Shown here: piece by piece, positions 25,845 to 35,160 of the stretch
Numbering within the stretch: the first letter of the stretch is position 1
Layout of the letters: each line of letters opens with the position of its first letter
Source of the DNA: Streptomyces ficellus
GTDB taxonomy: Bacteria; Actinomycetota; Actinomycetes; Streptomycetales; Streptomycetaceae
Direction: 5' to 3'
DNA: 64,000 nt
NCBI RefSeq assembly: GCF_009739905.1
Contig: NZ_CP034279.1
Location: 1,674,001-1,738,000, forward strand
Made by a program: the position numbers and the translations under genes
The notes under the pieces: generated by a model
What the model was told of the DNA's origin: nothing
Databases searched by the model: none
The model's input: the letters and a program-made list of their open reading frames with translations, nothing else

Positions 25845-26666
25845 TCAGAGCGCCGGCAGCACCGCTGAGACGCGCGTGTACACCCCCGGGCTTCCCGGTT
25901 CGCCGCAGCCGCTGCCCCAGGACACCAGGCCGATGAGCCGCCCCCGGGCGACCAGTGGCCCGCCGCTGTCCCCCTGGCAGGCGTCCCGCCCGCCCTCGGC
26001 CACCCCCGCGCACAGCATCGTCGCGGGCAGGTACCCCCCGCCGCCCGCACCGGCCGGGTAGGCCCGCGCGCACACGTGGTCCGCCAGCACGCGCACGTCC
26101 GCCGCGCGCAGGCCGTAGGCGTACGAGCCGCCGCCCGTCGTGTCGCCCCAGCCGTACACCGCGGCGTTCGTGCCCGGCCGGTAGGCCGGATCGCCGGAGC
26201 GGGCGGCCTCGATGACGTACGAACGCGGCAGGGCGCTCGCCAGCGTGAGCACGGCCAGGTCGCCGGCCTGGGTGTCGGCGTCGTACTGAGGGCTGATCCA
26301 CGCCGCGGACACCGGGATCTCGCGCCCGCCCGTCTCCCGCAGCTCCGTGCGTCCCGCGATGACCTTGAGGTCGCTCAGCTCCTTGACGTCCGTACCGAGC
26401 ACCGTCGGCCCGAGGCAGTGCGCGGCGGTGACCACCTTCGTGGGCGCCACCACCACGCCGCCGCAGAACTGGCCCGCTCGCGTACCCCCGAACCGGTCAC
26501 GGCTGGAGAGGGCCACGGCCCACGGACTGTCGGAGGCCCGCACCGGCTGCCCTCCGACGACGACGCTGTCGGCGGCGGCGGGCGCGGGCGTACTGAGCGG
26601 CAGGAAGGCCGTGGCCACGATGGCCGCCATGGCGGCGGTCCGCTTCCGGCTGATGGGACGACGCAT
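25845..26666 (-). CDS. Secreted trypsin-like serine protease (S1 family)
   Basis: This 273-aa secreted chymotrypsin-fold protease has a signal peptide over residues 1-33 ([26 protein letters not shown]), and the mature enzyme begins [10 protein letters not shown]. The catalytic triad is His in VTAAHCLG, Asp in AGDLAVLTL and Ser in GDSGGPLV. The specificity pocket aspartate in [10 protein letters not shown], six residues before the serine, points to trypsin-like cleavage after Lys or Arg. The paired cysteines (FCGG..AHC, CQGD..GCGEPG) match the usual disulfides. The ATG at 26666 follows AGGAGAGCGC. It lies between hrdB (same strand, upstream) and the zinc-ribbon gene, with no clear operon partner. 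Confidence 0.92.
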   Translation of the reverse strand: MRRPISRKRTAAMAAIVATAFLPLSTPAPAAADSVVVGGQPVRASDSPWAVALSSRDRFGGTRAGQFCGGVVVAPTKVVTAAHCLGPTVLGTDVKELSDLKVIAGRTELRETGGREIPVSAAWISPQYDADTQAGDLAVLTLASALPRSYVIEAARSGDPAYRPGTNAAVYGWGDTTGGGSYAYGLRAADVRVLADHVCARAYPAGAGGGGYLPATMLCAGVAEGGRDACQGDSGGPLVARGRLIGLVSWGSGCGEPGSPGVYTRVSAVLPAL

Positions 26667-26760
26667 GCGCTCTCCTGACTCTCCGGTGAACCAGCTTCAC
26701 CCAGAGTCGACCAGTGCGCGACGCCCCGCACCCCCGCGGCGTCACCACGCCGACATGCCG

Positions 26761-26794
26761 GAGGGCCCGGTTCCCTTTCGGGAAACGGGCCCTC
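26761..26794 (-). terminator. hrdB terminator
   Basis: A 15-bp stem (26761-26775 with 26780-26794, GAGGGCCCG arms and one wobble pair) has a TTTC loop, 47 bp after the hrdB stop. It is one of the strongest hairpins in the window. Confidence 0.85.
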
Positions 26795-26840
26795 CGCCTG
26801 GTACGAAACCACCGGCCGCGACCGGGGCCGCGGGTCCGGC

Positions 26841-28385
<1,545 letters not shown>

Positions 28386-29102
28386 GAACAACCTCTCGGA
28401 ACGATGGAAACGGCTTCCGGCCCCGCCCAATGATCGGGCCGGAGCCGACGACCGTCGGCTGGGGATGTGCCGACGACGCGGGCTGAACCTCGGAGCGACA
28501 CAGCGCCACGAACGGCGGCTGTATTCCCTCCTCGGCTGTCACCTCTTAGGTCATCGCAGGGCTTCGAAGAGCGTTACGCCCAATCCGCGTGGCCCGAGTC
28601 ACACCCCGTATGCATCCAAATACCCCCAGACCGGGAGGTCACCCACGATCTCACCGTTGATTCCCCTTGATTCCCCTGGTTCTCCTGTTCCTCGCCCCGG
28701 TCCTCCGGGTGAGGAAGGGGCCTCGCCGCCTCCTCCGGGCCTCGCACCGCTCGCCCGCGGCCCCGGGCGGGGCCTGGGAACGGGCCTACCCCGATTCGGG
28801 CCGGACTACGTATGCGGCGGGCGTCCGGACGGAGGGGCGGCCGGTGGCCGGCGCGACCCTCGGGCGGCGGGTGTGCCGGGCGGGTGGCCGTCGGGCGGTG
28901 GCGTGTCGAGCCGGTGGCGTGTCGGCCCGGTGGGCCCGGAGGGGTGTCGCCCGGGTGTCGCCCGCCCGGGGCCGGTGGGGGCCGGGGGCCGAGGGCCGGC
29001 GCGGGGCCGGTGGGGCCGATGTTCCGGGCGCGCCGGGCCCCCGGGGTTCCGGGGCCCGGCGACACACGCCGTGTACGCGAGGGGAACGCGCTGGGGGACG
29101 GC
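28386..29102. other. Long intergenic region between hrdB and whiH
   Basis: This 717-bp stretch has no credible gene. The half near hrdB (28386-28680) has balanced composition and should contain the hrdB promoters; two adjacent 10-bp repeats TTGATTCCCC lie at 28657-28676. I searched for a GGAAT-N18-GTT sigma-R promoter on the minus strand and found only imperfect candidates. The half near whiH (28700-29090) is very GC-rich, with many GGCCGG/CCGGGTG short repeats and arginine/proline-only frames, and looks like non-coding spacer. Confidence 0.45.
28657..28676. repeat. Tandem 10-bp repeat upstream of hrdB
   Basis: TTGATTCCCC occurs twice without spacing. On the hrdB strand it reads GGGGAATCAA, so each copy contains a GGGAAT element about 270 bp before the start codon. 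Confidence 0.6.
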
Positions 29103-29990
29103 TCAGTGCTCGCGCGGGGCGGGGACGACCCGCTCCACCTCGGGGTGGACCGTCAGCAGCTGGCGCATGGCGGCCTCGGCGGCCGGTCCGTCGCCGGCGG
29201 CCAGCGCGTCGACGATGCGCGCGTGGTGGGCCAGGCAGGGCTCGCTGGGGCGGTCGCAGCTGATCGCCGGGGAGCCGGAGACCTGGAGGGCGGCGGAGAC
29301 GATGCCGGAGAGGTGCTCGAGCATCCGGTTGCCGGCGAGCTGGATCAGCAGGCTGTGGAACTCGGCGTCGGCGCGCGAGAAGGTGATCGCGTCACCCTGG
29401 GCGAAGGCATGGCCCATGATCTCGACCATGTCACCGAGGCGCTGCTGGATGTCCTCGCGGCCGTGGCCGGCGGCGAGGCGGGCAGCCAGCGGCTCGATGG
29501 TCCAGCGCAGCTCGCTGAGCTCCCGGCGCTGGTCGTCGCGCTGCGGTCCGAAGGCACGCCATTCGATGATGTCCGGGTCGAGCAGGTTCCAGTCGCTGAC
29601 CGGGCGGACGCGGGTGCCGACGTTCGGCCGGGCGCTGACCAGGCCCTTGGCCTCGAGGACGCGGAGCGACTCGCGCACGACGGTGCGGGAGACCTCGAAG
29701 CGCTGACCGATCTCCTCGGGGACGAGCGGCCGGTCGGCGCCGAGGTCGCCGGAAACGATCATCTGGCCGAGCTGCTGGACGAGTTGGCCGTGCAGGCCGC
29801 GGCCGCGGCTGCCGGCCGTCCGCCGACCCACCCGGCCCAGCTCCGTGTCGGCGCCGTCCCAGGAGGGAGGCCCGACGCGGTCGGCGACGGGCGCCTCCGC
29901 GTAGGGGTAGCGGTCCAGTCCGCCCGGGGCCGCGAGGCCGGTCTCCACGGGGCGGGCGGCGGTCATCATGGTGTGCGCAAGGGTACTCAC
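29103..29990 (-). CDS. whiH: WhiH-like sporulation regulator (GntR/FadR family)
   Basis: This 295-aa GntR-type regulator has an N-terminal extension of about 60 residues (TLAHTMMTAARPVETGLAA and following), a winged helix-turn-helix (LHGQLVQQLGQMIVSGDLG; VPEEIGQRFEVSRTVVRES), then a FadR-like effector domain (DPDIIEWRAFGPQRDDQRREL; DAEFHSLLIQLAGNRMLEHL; HARIVDALAAGDGPAAEAAM). Size, position beside hrdB and the sequence I remember for SCO5819 identify it as WhiH, needed for septation in aerial hyphae. GTG at 29990 gives the family length; its ribosome-binding site AAAGGA is close (3-4 nt). A WhiG-type promoter candidate lies 93 bp upstream. The identification rests on memory and context, not on alignment. 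Confidence 0.85.
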   Translation of the reverse strand: MSTLAHTMMTAARPVETGLAAPGGLDRYPYAEAPVADRVGPPSWDGADTELGRVGRRTAGSRGRGLHGQLVQQLGQMIVSGDLGADRPLVPEEIGQRFEVSRTVVRESLRVLEAKGLVSARPNVGTRVRPVSDWNLLDPDIIEWRAFGPQRDDQRRELSELRWTIEPLAARLAAGHGREDIQQRLGDMVEIMGHAFAQGDAITFSRADAEFHSLLIQLAGNRMLEHLSGIVSAALQVSGSPAISCDRPSEPCLAHHARIVDALAAGDGPAAEAAMRQLLTVHPEVERVVPAPREH

Positions 29991-30082
29991 GCATCCTTTG
30001 TCGGCGCCCTTTCCACGACCCTTGAGGTCTTTGGTGAAAAGCACACGAAAGGGTGATCGGCGCCCGCTCTCCAATTGACGCC

Positions 30083-30110
30083 TTATCGGAAGGAACCGGG
30101 CAATTTCCTA
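30083..30110 (-). promoter_or_regulatory. Candidate sigma-WhiG promoter of whiH
   Basis: On the whiH strand, TCCGATAA (30090-30083) matches the -10 element GCCGATAA of sigma-WhiG in seven of eight positions. TAGG (30110-30107) lies 16 nt upstream where TAAA is expected. In S. coelicolor whiH is a known WhiG target, which supports the call. Confidence 0.6.
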
Positions 30111-30160
30111 GGGAGTTATGACCGTTTGGAGCGCTCCGGTCGCCGCCGGTCAACAGCGGG

Positions 30161-31990
30161 CTACCAGCGCGCTCTTCGGCGCAGCCCGGTGAACAGATAA
30201 GCGCACGTGAGCACCGTGACCGACAACACCAGCGCGGTGCCGACCGGTTGAGCGACGACCCTGGCCGCGGCCAGCAGCAAGCGATCGGTTTCGTACGGCC
30301 ACTGTGTCCAGGCGAGTTCACGCAGCCGCGCGGGAAGCCCCGCGAGCGATCGCACAGACGGTCCCACGAGCGCCTTTTGTACGAGCGGGGCGACGACCAC
30401 GGGCACCGCGAGCACGGCGGCGATCCCGGCGGCGGTCGCCCGGAACACCCCGGCGGCCAGGAGGCCGGCCCAGGAGCAGCCGATCGCGAGACCCGCCCAA
30501 CCGATGCAGAGCGCCGCCCAGTTTCGCGGTACGGGCACCGCCTCGCCGCCGTAGAGCAGGCGGAGCGCGGCGAGATCGGCGACCGCCACCGAGAGGGCCA
30601 GCAGGAGGGCGGTGACGGCGGTGACGGTGAGCTTGGCGACGAGCAGGCCGAGGCGGCGCGGAACGGTGCCGCGGCCGGTGGAGAGCACCGGGTGGCGGTA
30701 CTCGTCGCCGAACGACAGCGCGCCCAGCAGCCCGGCGCCCAAAGCGGCGGGCGGCAGCGGGGAGAAGCCGGGCCAGGCGGCGAGCGCCGCGTTCAGCGGG
30801 GTGCCGCCGGTGCGGGCGAGGAAGGCGGCGAGAAGGGTGGACGTGACGAGTACGGCGGCGGCGACGAGGTACGCCGTGGGCACCCCGAGCAGCCGGCACA
30901 ACTCGTACCTCAGGGGGCGAACGGGTCTGCGCAGGGGCCTGGGTGCCAGCGGTGGTGCGGGTGGGGCCTGCGGTGTGTGCGGAGCCTCGGCCCCGGAGCG
31001 GGACAGGAGAACGGGTGCGGAGCGTCCCGCCGCATTCGCGTCCGCGTCCGAAGGGGCGGGTACGGGCGCGGGGGCGGCGGGCTCGGTGGCCTTCGGGGGC
31101 ACGGGAGCCGGGGGCGGGGCCGTGTCGCCGACCTCGTCCGCGAGTTGGTGGAGGAGGACGCCGTGCCGGAAGGCGGTCTCACCGATCTCGGCGCAGTCGC
31201 TGCCGTAGACGCACAGCCGGTTGCCCTCCTCGGTGACCACTTCGACGGAACGCTGGGCCGCGCGCGCCTCTCGGCTGACGAGTGCGGCGAGACGGGCGGC
31301 GTGGGGCGTGCGGACCGCGACGCGCGGGCGCAGCCTGGTGCGGCCGAAGGCGGTCGCGTCCTGGTCGGCGACCAGCCGCCCTTGGCTGATGGTGACGACG
31401 TGGTCCGCCGTGCGAGCGGCTTCCTTGGGGTCGTCGGTGGTGTACAGGACGGTGCCGCCGTGGGCCGCGTGGGCGCGCAGCAGGCCGAACAGCCAGCCGT
31501 TCTCGCGGGGCGACAGTCCGGCGGCCGGCGCGTCGAGCAGGAGGGTGTGCGGGTCGCCCAACAGGGCCGCGGCGAGGCCCAGTCGGCGTTCCATGCCGAG
31601 GGAGAGGGTGCCGAGCCGCTGGTCGCGCAGTTCGGCGAGGCCGACGATGTCGAGCATGGCGTCGGCGCGCGAGGCGGGCACGCCGGCAGCTGCGCAGAGC
31701 ATGCGGAGCTGGCCGCGGCAGGTCCGGGCGGGGTGGCCGGGTACGTCGCCGATGAGCACCCCGACCTCACGGGCGGGGTGGGCGATGCGGTGGAGCGGGC
31801 GGCCCCGGAAGTACGTGACGCCGCGGCCCGGTTCGAGTTCGAGCATCAGGCGGAGGGTGGTCGTCTTGCCCGCGCCGGTGTCACCGAGCAGTGCGGTGAC
31901 ACTGCCCGGCCGGGCCTCGAAGGTCAGGTCGTCCACGGCGGGCGGACGGTCACGGCGGGGGGTGCTGGTCAGTCCGATTGCCTGGAGCAT
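30161..31990 (-). CDS. ABC transporter ATPase-permease fusion with degenerate catalytic residues
   Basis: This 609-aa protein has an ABC nucleotide-binding domain (residues 1-about 240), a Pro/Ala linker (about 290-370) and a C-terminal ABC-2-like permease part with six hydrophobic segments (AYLVAAAVLVTSTLLAAFLA; LGLLVAKLTVTAVTALLLALSVAV; and four more). Walker A is intact (GDTGAGKTT, 36-44). The signature is LSLGM (129-133). Walker B reads LLLDAP, with Ala154 in place of the catalytic glutamate. The switch histidine is replaced by Asp186 (YTTDDPKEA), and the D-loop reads GLSP. ATP may therefore bind but hydrolysis should be poor. The ATG at 31990 follows GGGAGA. The substrate is unknown. It lies upstream of whiH on the same strand, 170 bp away. 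Confidence 0.8.
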   Translation of the reverse strand: MLQAIGLTSTPRRDRPPAVDDLTFEARPGSVTALLGDTGAGKTTTLRLMLELEPGRGVTYFRGRPLHRIAHPAREVGVLIGDVPGHPARTCRGQLRMLCAAAGVPASRADAMLDIVGLAELRDQRLGTLSLGMERRLGLAAALLGDPHTLLLDAPAAGLSPRENGWLFGLLRAHAAHGGTVLYTTDDPKEAARTADHVVTISQGRLVADQDATAFGRTRLRPRVAVRTPHAARLAALVSREARAAQRSVEVVTEEGNRLCVYGSDCAEIGETAFRHGVLLHQLADEVGDTAPPPAPVPPKATEPAAPAPVPAPSDADANAAGRSAPVLLSRSGAEAPHTPQAPPAPPLAPRPLRRPVRPLRYELCRLLGVPTAYLVAAAVLVTSTLLAAFLARTGGTPLNAALAAWPGFSPLPPAALGAGLLGALSFGDEYRHPVLSTGRGTVPRRLGLLVAKLTVTAVTALLLALSVAVADLAALRLLYGGEAVPVPRNWAALCIGWAGLAIGCSWAGLLAAGVFRATAAGIAAVLAVPVVVAPLVQKALVGPSVRSLAGLPARLRELAWTQWPYETDRLLLAAARVVAQPVGTALVLSVTVLTCAYLFTGLRRRARW

Positions 31991-32098
31991 CGCTTCTCCC
32001 GCGGTAGAGGAAACCGCTTGGCGGCAGGGCGGGTACCGCAGCAAGATAACGCGACATTTCGGACTTTTGGCGCAGGGTTGGGGGGACGGACGGGGGTG

Positions 32099-32869
32099 TC
32101 AGACCTCGGGGCGCAGCATCGGCGGGTTGAGCAGGGTCGCGCCTCCGGCCCTGAAGAGCTGTGCGGGCCTGCCCCCCTGACGGGTCGTCGTACCGCCGGA
32201 GGGCACCAGGAAGCCCGGCGTACCGGTCACTTTGCGGTGGAAGTTGCGGGGGTCCAGGGCCACGCCCCACACCGCCTCGTAGACCCTGCGCAGCTCGCCG
32301 ACCGTGAACTCGGGCGGGCAGAAGGCCGTGGCCAGGGACGAATACTCGATCTTGGACCGGGCGCGTTCCACTCCGTCGGCGAGGATCAGCGCGTGGTCGA
32401 AGGCGAGCGGAGCGGGCTGCTCTCCCTCGCGGCCGAACCCGCCCTCCTTGCTCAGCAGCTCGTCCACGGGCGCCCAGCGGGCACTGTTGGCGTCGCCGCC
32501 CGCTCGCGGCGCGGGCAGGTCGGGCGCGAGCACCAGGTGGGCGACGCTGACCACCCGCATCCGGGGATCCCGCCCGGGGTCGCCGTAGGTGGCGAGCTGT
32601 TCGAGGTGGGCGCCGTTGCCGGCTTCGGGGAGCGGGCTGCCCGGATCGTGGGCGCAGAGACCCGTCTCCTCCACCAGCTCGCGCGCCGCGGCGGCGCCGA
32701 GGTCCTCGTCGGGCCGTACGAACCCGCCCGGCAGTGCCCAGCGCCCCTGGAACGGCTGCTCCCCACGGCGTACGACCAGTGCGCACAGCGCGTGGCGGCG
32801 GACCGTGAGCACCACCAGGTCGACGGTCACGGCGAAGGGCGGGAAGGCCGACGGGTCGTAGGGCGACAT
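32099..32869 (-). CDS. NrtR-like protein: Nudix domain plus winged helix
   Basis: This 256-aa protein has an N-terminal Nudix domain with a complete Nudix box at residues 49-71 (Gly49, Glu55, Arg63-Glu64, Glu67-Glu68, Gly70). A C-terminal winged helix follows (about 180-245, SLATAFCPPEFTVGELRRVYEAVWG; NFHRKVTGTPGFLVPSG), which is the NrtR arrangement. NrtR proteins are repressors of NAD metabolism genes that sense ADP-ribose or related nucleotides through the Nudix fold, usually with a broken box. The intact box here leaves hydrolase activity possible. The ATG at 32869 has no ribosome-binding site, but TATGAT lies 6 nt before it, so the mRNA may be leaderless. No NAD gene is adjacent. Confidence 0.82.
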   Translation of the reverse strand: MSPYDPSAFPPFAVTVDLVVLTVRRHALCALVVRRGEQPFQGRWALPGGFVRPDEDLGAAAARELVEETGLCAHDPGSPLPEAGNGAHLEQLATYGDPGRDPRMRVVSVAHLVLAPDLPAPRAGGDANSARWAPVDELLSKEGGFGREGEQPAPLAFDHALILADGVERARSKIEYSSLATAFCPPEFTVGELRRVYEAVWGVALDPRNFHRKVTGTPGFLVPSGGTTTRQGGRPAQLFRAGGATLLNPPMLRPEV

Positions 32870-32879
32870 GCGGCGATCA

Positions 32880-32900
32880 TAGTCGTCTGCCTGACGATAA
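32880..32900 (-). promoter_or_regulatory. Palindrome and -10 element before the Nudix regulator
   Basis: TAGTCGTC (32880-32887) and GACGATAA (32893-32900) form an imperfect inverted repeat around TGCCT. On the gene strand the palindrome runs into TATGAT (a -10 match), 6 nt before the start codon. It is a good candidate for an autoregulatory operator overlapping a leaderless promoter. Confidence 0.45.
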
Positions 32901-33002
32901 ACACCTCCCCCGCTGTCCCCGGCCACCACTTCTTCCCGCCGCGCACCGGGCCCCGGCCTCCCTTCCGACGGTGATGGCTCCCACCCGAACGGCGTACACC
33001 GG

Positions 33003-35045
33003 TCACACGCCCAGCTGGAGACCGGCCGCGGCCTCCTCGACCATGCCGAGCCCCGTCCGGCTGACCCGCACGGCGAACGGTTCGCCCGCCACGCACAGCC
33101 CGGACAGCCGGATCTCGCCCAGCGGAGCACCCCGCATCGGGTGCAGGGCGACCGTGCGGGCCGGTACGTCGGGCCGGATGCCGGTCGCCGCGGTGAGCAC
33201 GTGCACCCCCGCGGCCGAGGCGATCGCGGCGGGGCGGCAGGCGGCCGGGTGCGGGAGGGGCGCGCTGTCCGTGGTGCGCTGGTCACCGGCGTACATCTCG
33301 GGCAGCCGGTAGGCGAACGCCTCGGCCGCGTCCAGCAGGCCCCGCAGCAGGGAGGTCGCCTCCTTGTCGTACCCGGCGGCGGCCAGGCCGGCGACGGCGA
33401 CGGCCGTCTCGTGGACCCGCACCGCCCCCGAGCGGTGCCCGAAGGGGTTGTGGGCCGGCTCCTTGGCGCCGAGGCTGCGCAGCCCCCACCCCGTGTCCAT
33501 GGCCGGGCTGCCGAACAGCCGGGCCAGCTGCTCGGTCTGCACCTTGTCGAGCAGGCCGTCGGCGAACCTGCCGCCGCCCAGGAGGCCGGTGTCGAGGAGG
33601 TGGGCCGCGCCGCCTCCCAGGTGCGGCAGCGGCCGGCCGGCGGGGGTGCGCGCTGCGGCGGGGCGGCCGCCGGTGGGGTCGTCGAGCCAGAAGTCCTCCC
33701 GGAAACGGCGGCGGAGGGCGTGCGCCCAGTCGCGCCAGTCGTCCGCGCCGGGCCTGCCGCAGGCGTCCAGGAGGTCCGCGCCGAGCAGGGCGGCCCGGTG
33801 CGCGTGCGCCTGGGTCTCGGCGCGCTGGAGGCCCGCCGGGCCCGGTTCGCGCAGCAGGCCGTCCTCCCCTGCGGTGGTCCACAGCCAGCGCAGGCACCGC
33901 TCGGCGGCCGGGAGCAGCTCCGCGAGGTCCTGCTCCGGCAGACCCCAGCGCCACGCCTCGGCCAGCACGGCGGGGAAGGCCAGGGTCGCCTCCGTTCCCG
34001 TGCAGCTGGGCGGCAGGTGCGGTCCGGTGTCGCGCATCGGCCCGGGGATCCGTCCCGCGCCGGGGATCTGGGTGCGGGCCAGGGAGCGCAGCGTGGAGGC
34101 GGCGAGCCGGGTGCCCAGGGGGAGCGCCATACGGGCGGCCCACAGGGCTTCCGCGGGGGCGGGGCCGCAGCGCCAGGGAACGCCCGCCGCCGGGTGGAAG
34201 TCGGCCGGGTGCGCCGGGTCGCGCACCAGGAGCGCCCGCAGGTCGTCGAGGCCGGTCCGCAGGAGCCGTCCGGCACGTGGGTCGTCGCCTTCCGCGTGGG
34301 CGGCGGGAAGGTGGTGGGCACCCGTCCGGCCCACCGGCCGCGGGGCGCGTGGGAGGTGGACACGGACGTCGAGGGTGATGGTGCGGGGGGCGCCGGGGCG
34401 CAGCTCCAGCTCCCACCGCAGCAGCCCGGCGGAGGCGAGGGTGTCCTTCGGCGGCGGGTCGGCGGTGACGGTGGCGTGTCCGCCGTCGGGCGCCGACCAG
34501 CGCAGGCCGGAGTCGTGGACCGTGGCGCGCAGGTCGGGGCGGGGCCGGCCGGCGGCGACGGCGCCCAGGTCCGCGAGGTCGGTGCCGAGGGCGATCTCGA
34601 CGGGGAGCCGGAGGGGGCGGCCCACCGAACTGCGGAACGTGATCCGTTCGGTGCCGTCGGCGTCCCTGACCCTTTCCACGCCGACGCCGGGATCGGGGCC
34701 CGGGTCGGCGGCCGTGCGCACCACCGCGACGAACCGGGCGCGCCCGGCGGACAGGAGGCGCCCCTGGACGGTGACGGGGTCCCGTCCGGCCACGCGCAGG
34801 TGGCAGCGGGAGAGGACCCGTCGGCCCGAGTGGTAGACGCCTTCGAGGCCGCCCTGGCCGGTGAGCTGGCCGTGCCGTGCCGAGACGGCGAAGGAGGGCA
34901 GGGCCACGCAGATGAGGGCCTCGTGCAGCGGGGGGAGTTCCGCGGCGCGACCCGGGCCCGGCGGCGCCTTGCCGGTGGCCGGCGGCTGGGGGAACGGCGG
35001 AACGGTGGAAGAGGACGGGGACGGGGACGGGACGGTGAAGTCCAT
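33003..35045 (-). CDS. Glycogen-debranching N-terminal domain protein (GDE_N_bis, amylo-alpha-1,6-glucosidase-like)
   Basis: This 680-aa protein begins with a Ser/Pro-rich stretch (VPSPSPSSSTVPPFPQPP). An N-terminal GDE_N_bis-like domain follows (about residues 45-260; ALPSFAVSARHGQLTGQGGLEGVYHSGRRV, where a debrancher-type D/G turn would be), then an (alpha/alpha)6 toroid (about 290-620; PAEALWAARMALPLG; GTEATLAFPAVLAEAWRWG; MDTGWGLRSLGAKEPAHNPFGHRSGAVRVHETAVAV). The last segment matches the trehalase/debranching-type catalytic barrel. Family members act on alpha-glucans, but the exact acids are not clear enough to name. No signal peptide is seen. The ATG at 35045 has only a weak ribosome-binding site (GAAGG about 15 nt off). 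Confidence 0.72.
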   Translation of the reverse strand: MDFTVPSPSPSSSTVPPFPQPPATGKAPPGPGRAAELPPLHEALICVALPSFAVSARHGQLTGQGGLEGVYHSGRRVLSRCHLRVAGRDPVTVQGRLLSAGRARFVAVVRTAADPGPDPGVGVERVRDADGTERITFRSSVGRPLRLPVEIALGTDLADLGAVAAGRPRPDLRATVHDSGLRWSAPDGGHATVTADPPPKDTLASAGLLRWELELRPGAPRTITLDVRVHLPRAPRPVGRTGAHHLPAAHAEGDDPRAGRLLRTGLDDLRALLVRDPAHPADFHPAAGVPWRCGPAPAEALWAARMALPLGTRLAASTLRSLARTQIPGAGRIPGPMRDTGPHLPPSCTGTEATLAFPAVLAEAWRWGLPEQDLAELLPAAERCLRWLWTTAGEDGLLREPGPAGLQRAETQAHAHRAALLGADLLDACGRPGADDWRDWAHALRRRFREDFWLDDPTGGRPAAARTPAGRPLPHLGGGAAHLLDTGLLGGGRFADGLLDKVQTEQLARLFGSPAMDTGWGLRSLGAKEPAHNPFGHRSGAVRVHETAVAVAGLAAAGYDKEATSLLRGLLDAAEAFAYRLPEMYAGDQRTTDSAPLPHPAACRPAAIASAAGVHVLTAATGIRPDVPARTVALHPMRGAPLGEIRLSGLCVAGEPFAVRVSRTGLGMVEEAAAGLQLGV

Positions 35046-35160
35046 GGGTGGTGTGCTGGGCCTTCTGTGCGCTCCGGACAGCCGCTGGAGATACGACGGC
35101 ACGGGTCGGGGGACTCCGACACCCTGCGCAACGGCGCCACCCGGGCCGTGGTCACGGCTG

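Noticed and set aside
28386..28700. Sigma-R type promoter (GGAAT-N18-GTT) for hrdB
   Set aside because: GGGAAT elements occur but none has GTT at the correct distance.
28574..29065. A 163-aa Pro/Arg-rich frame between hrdB and whiH
   Set aside because: Low complexity, no family features and no ribosome-binding site.
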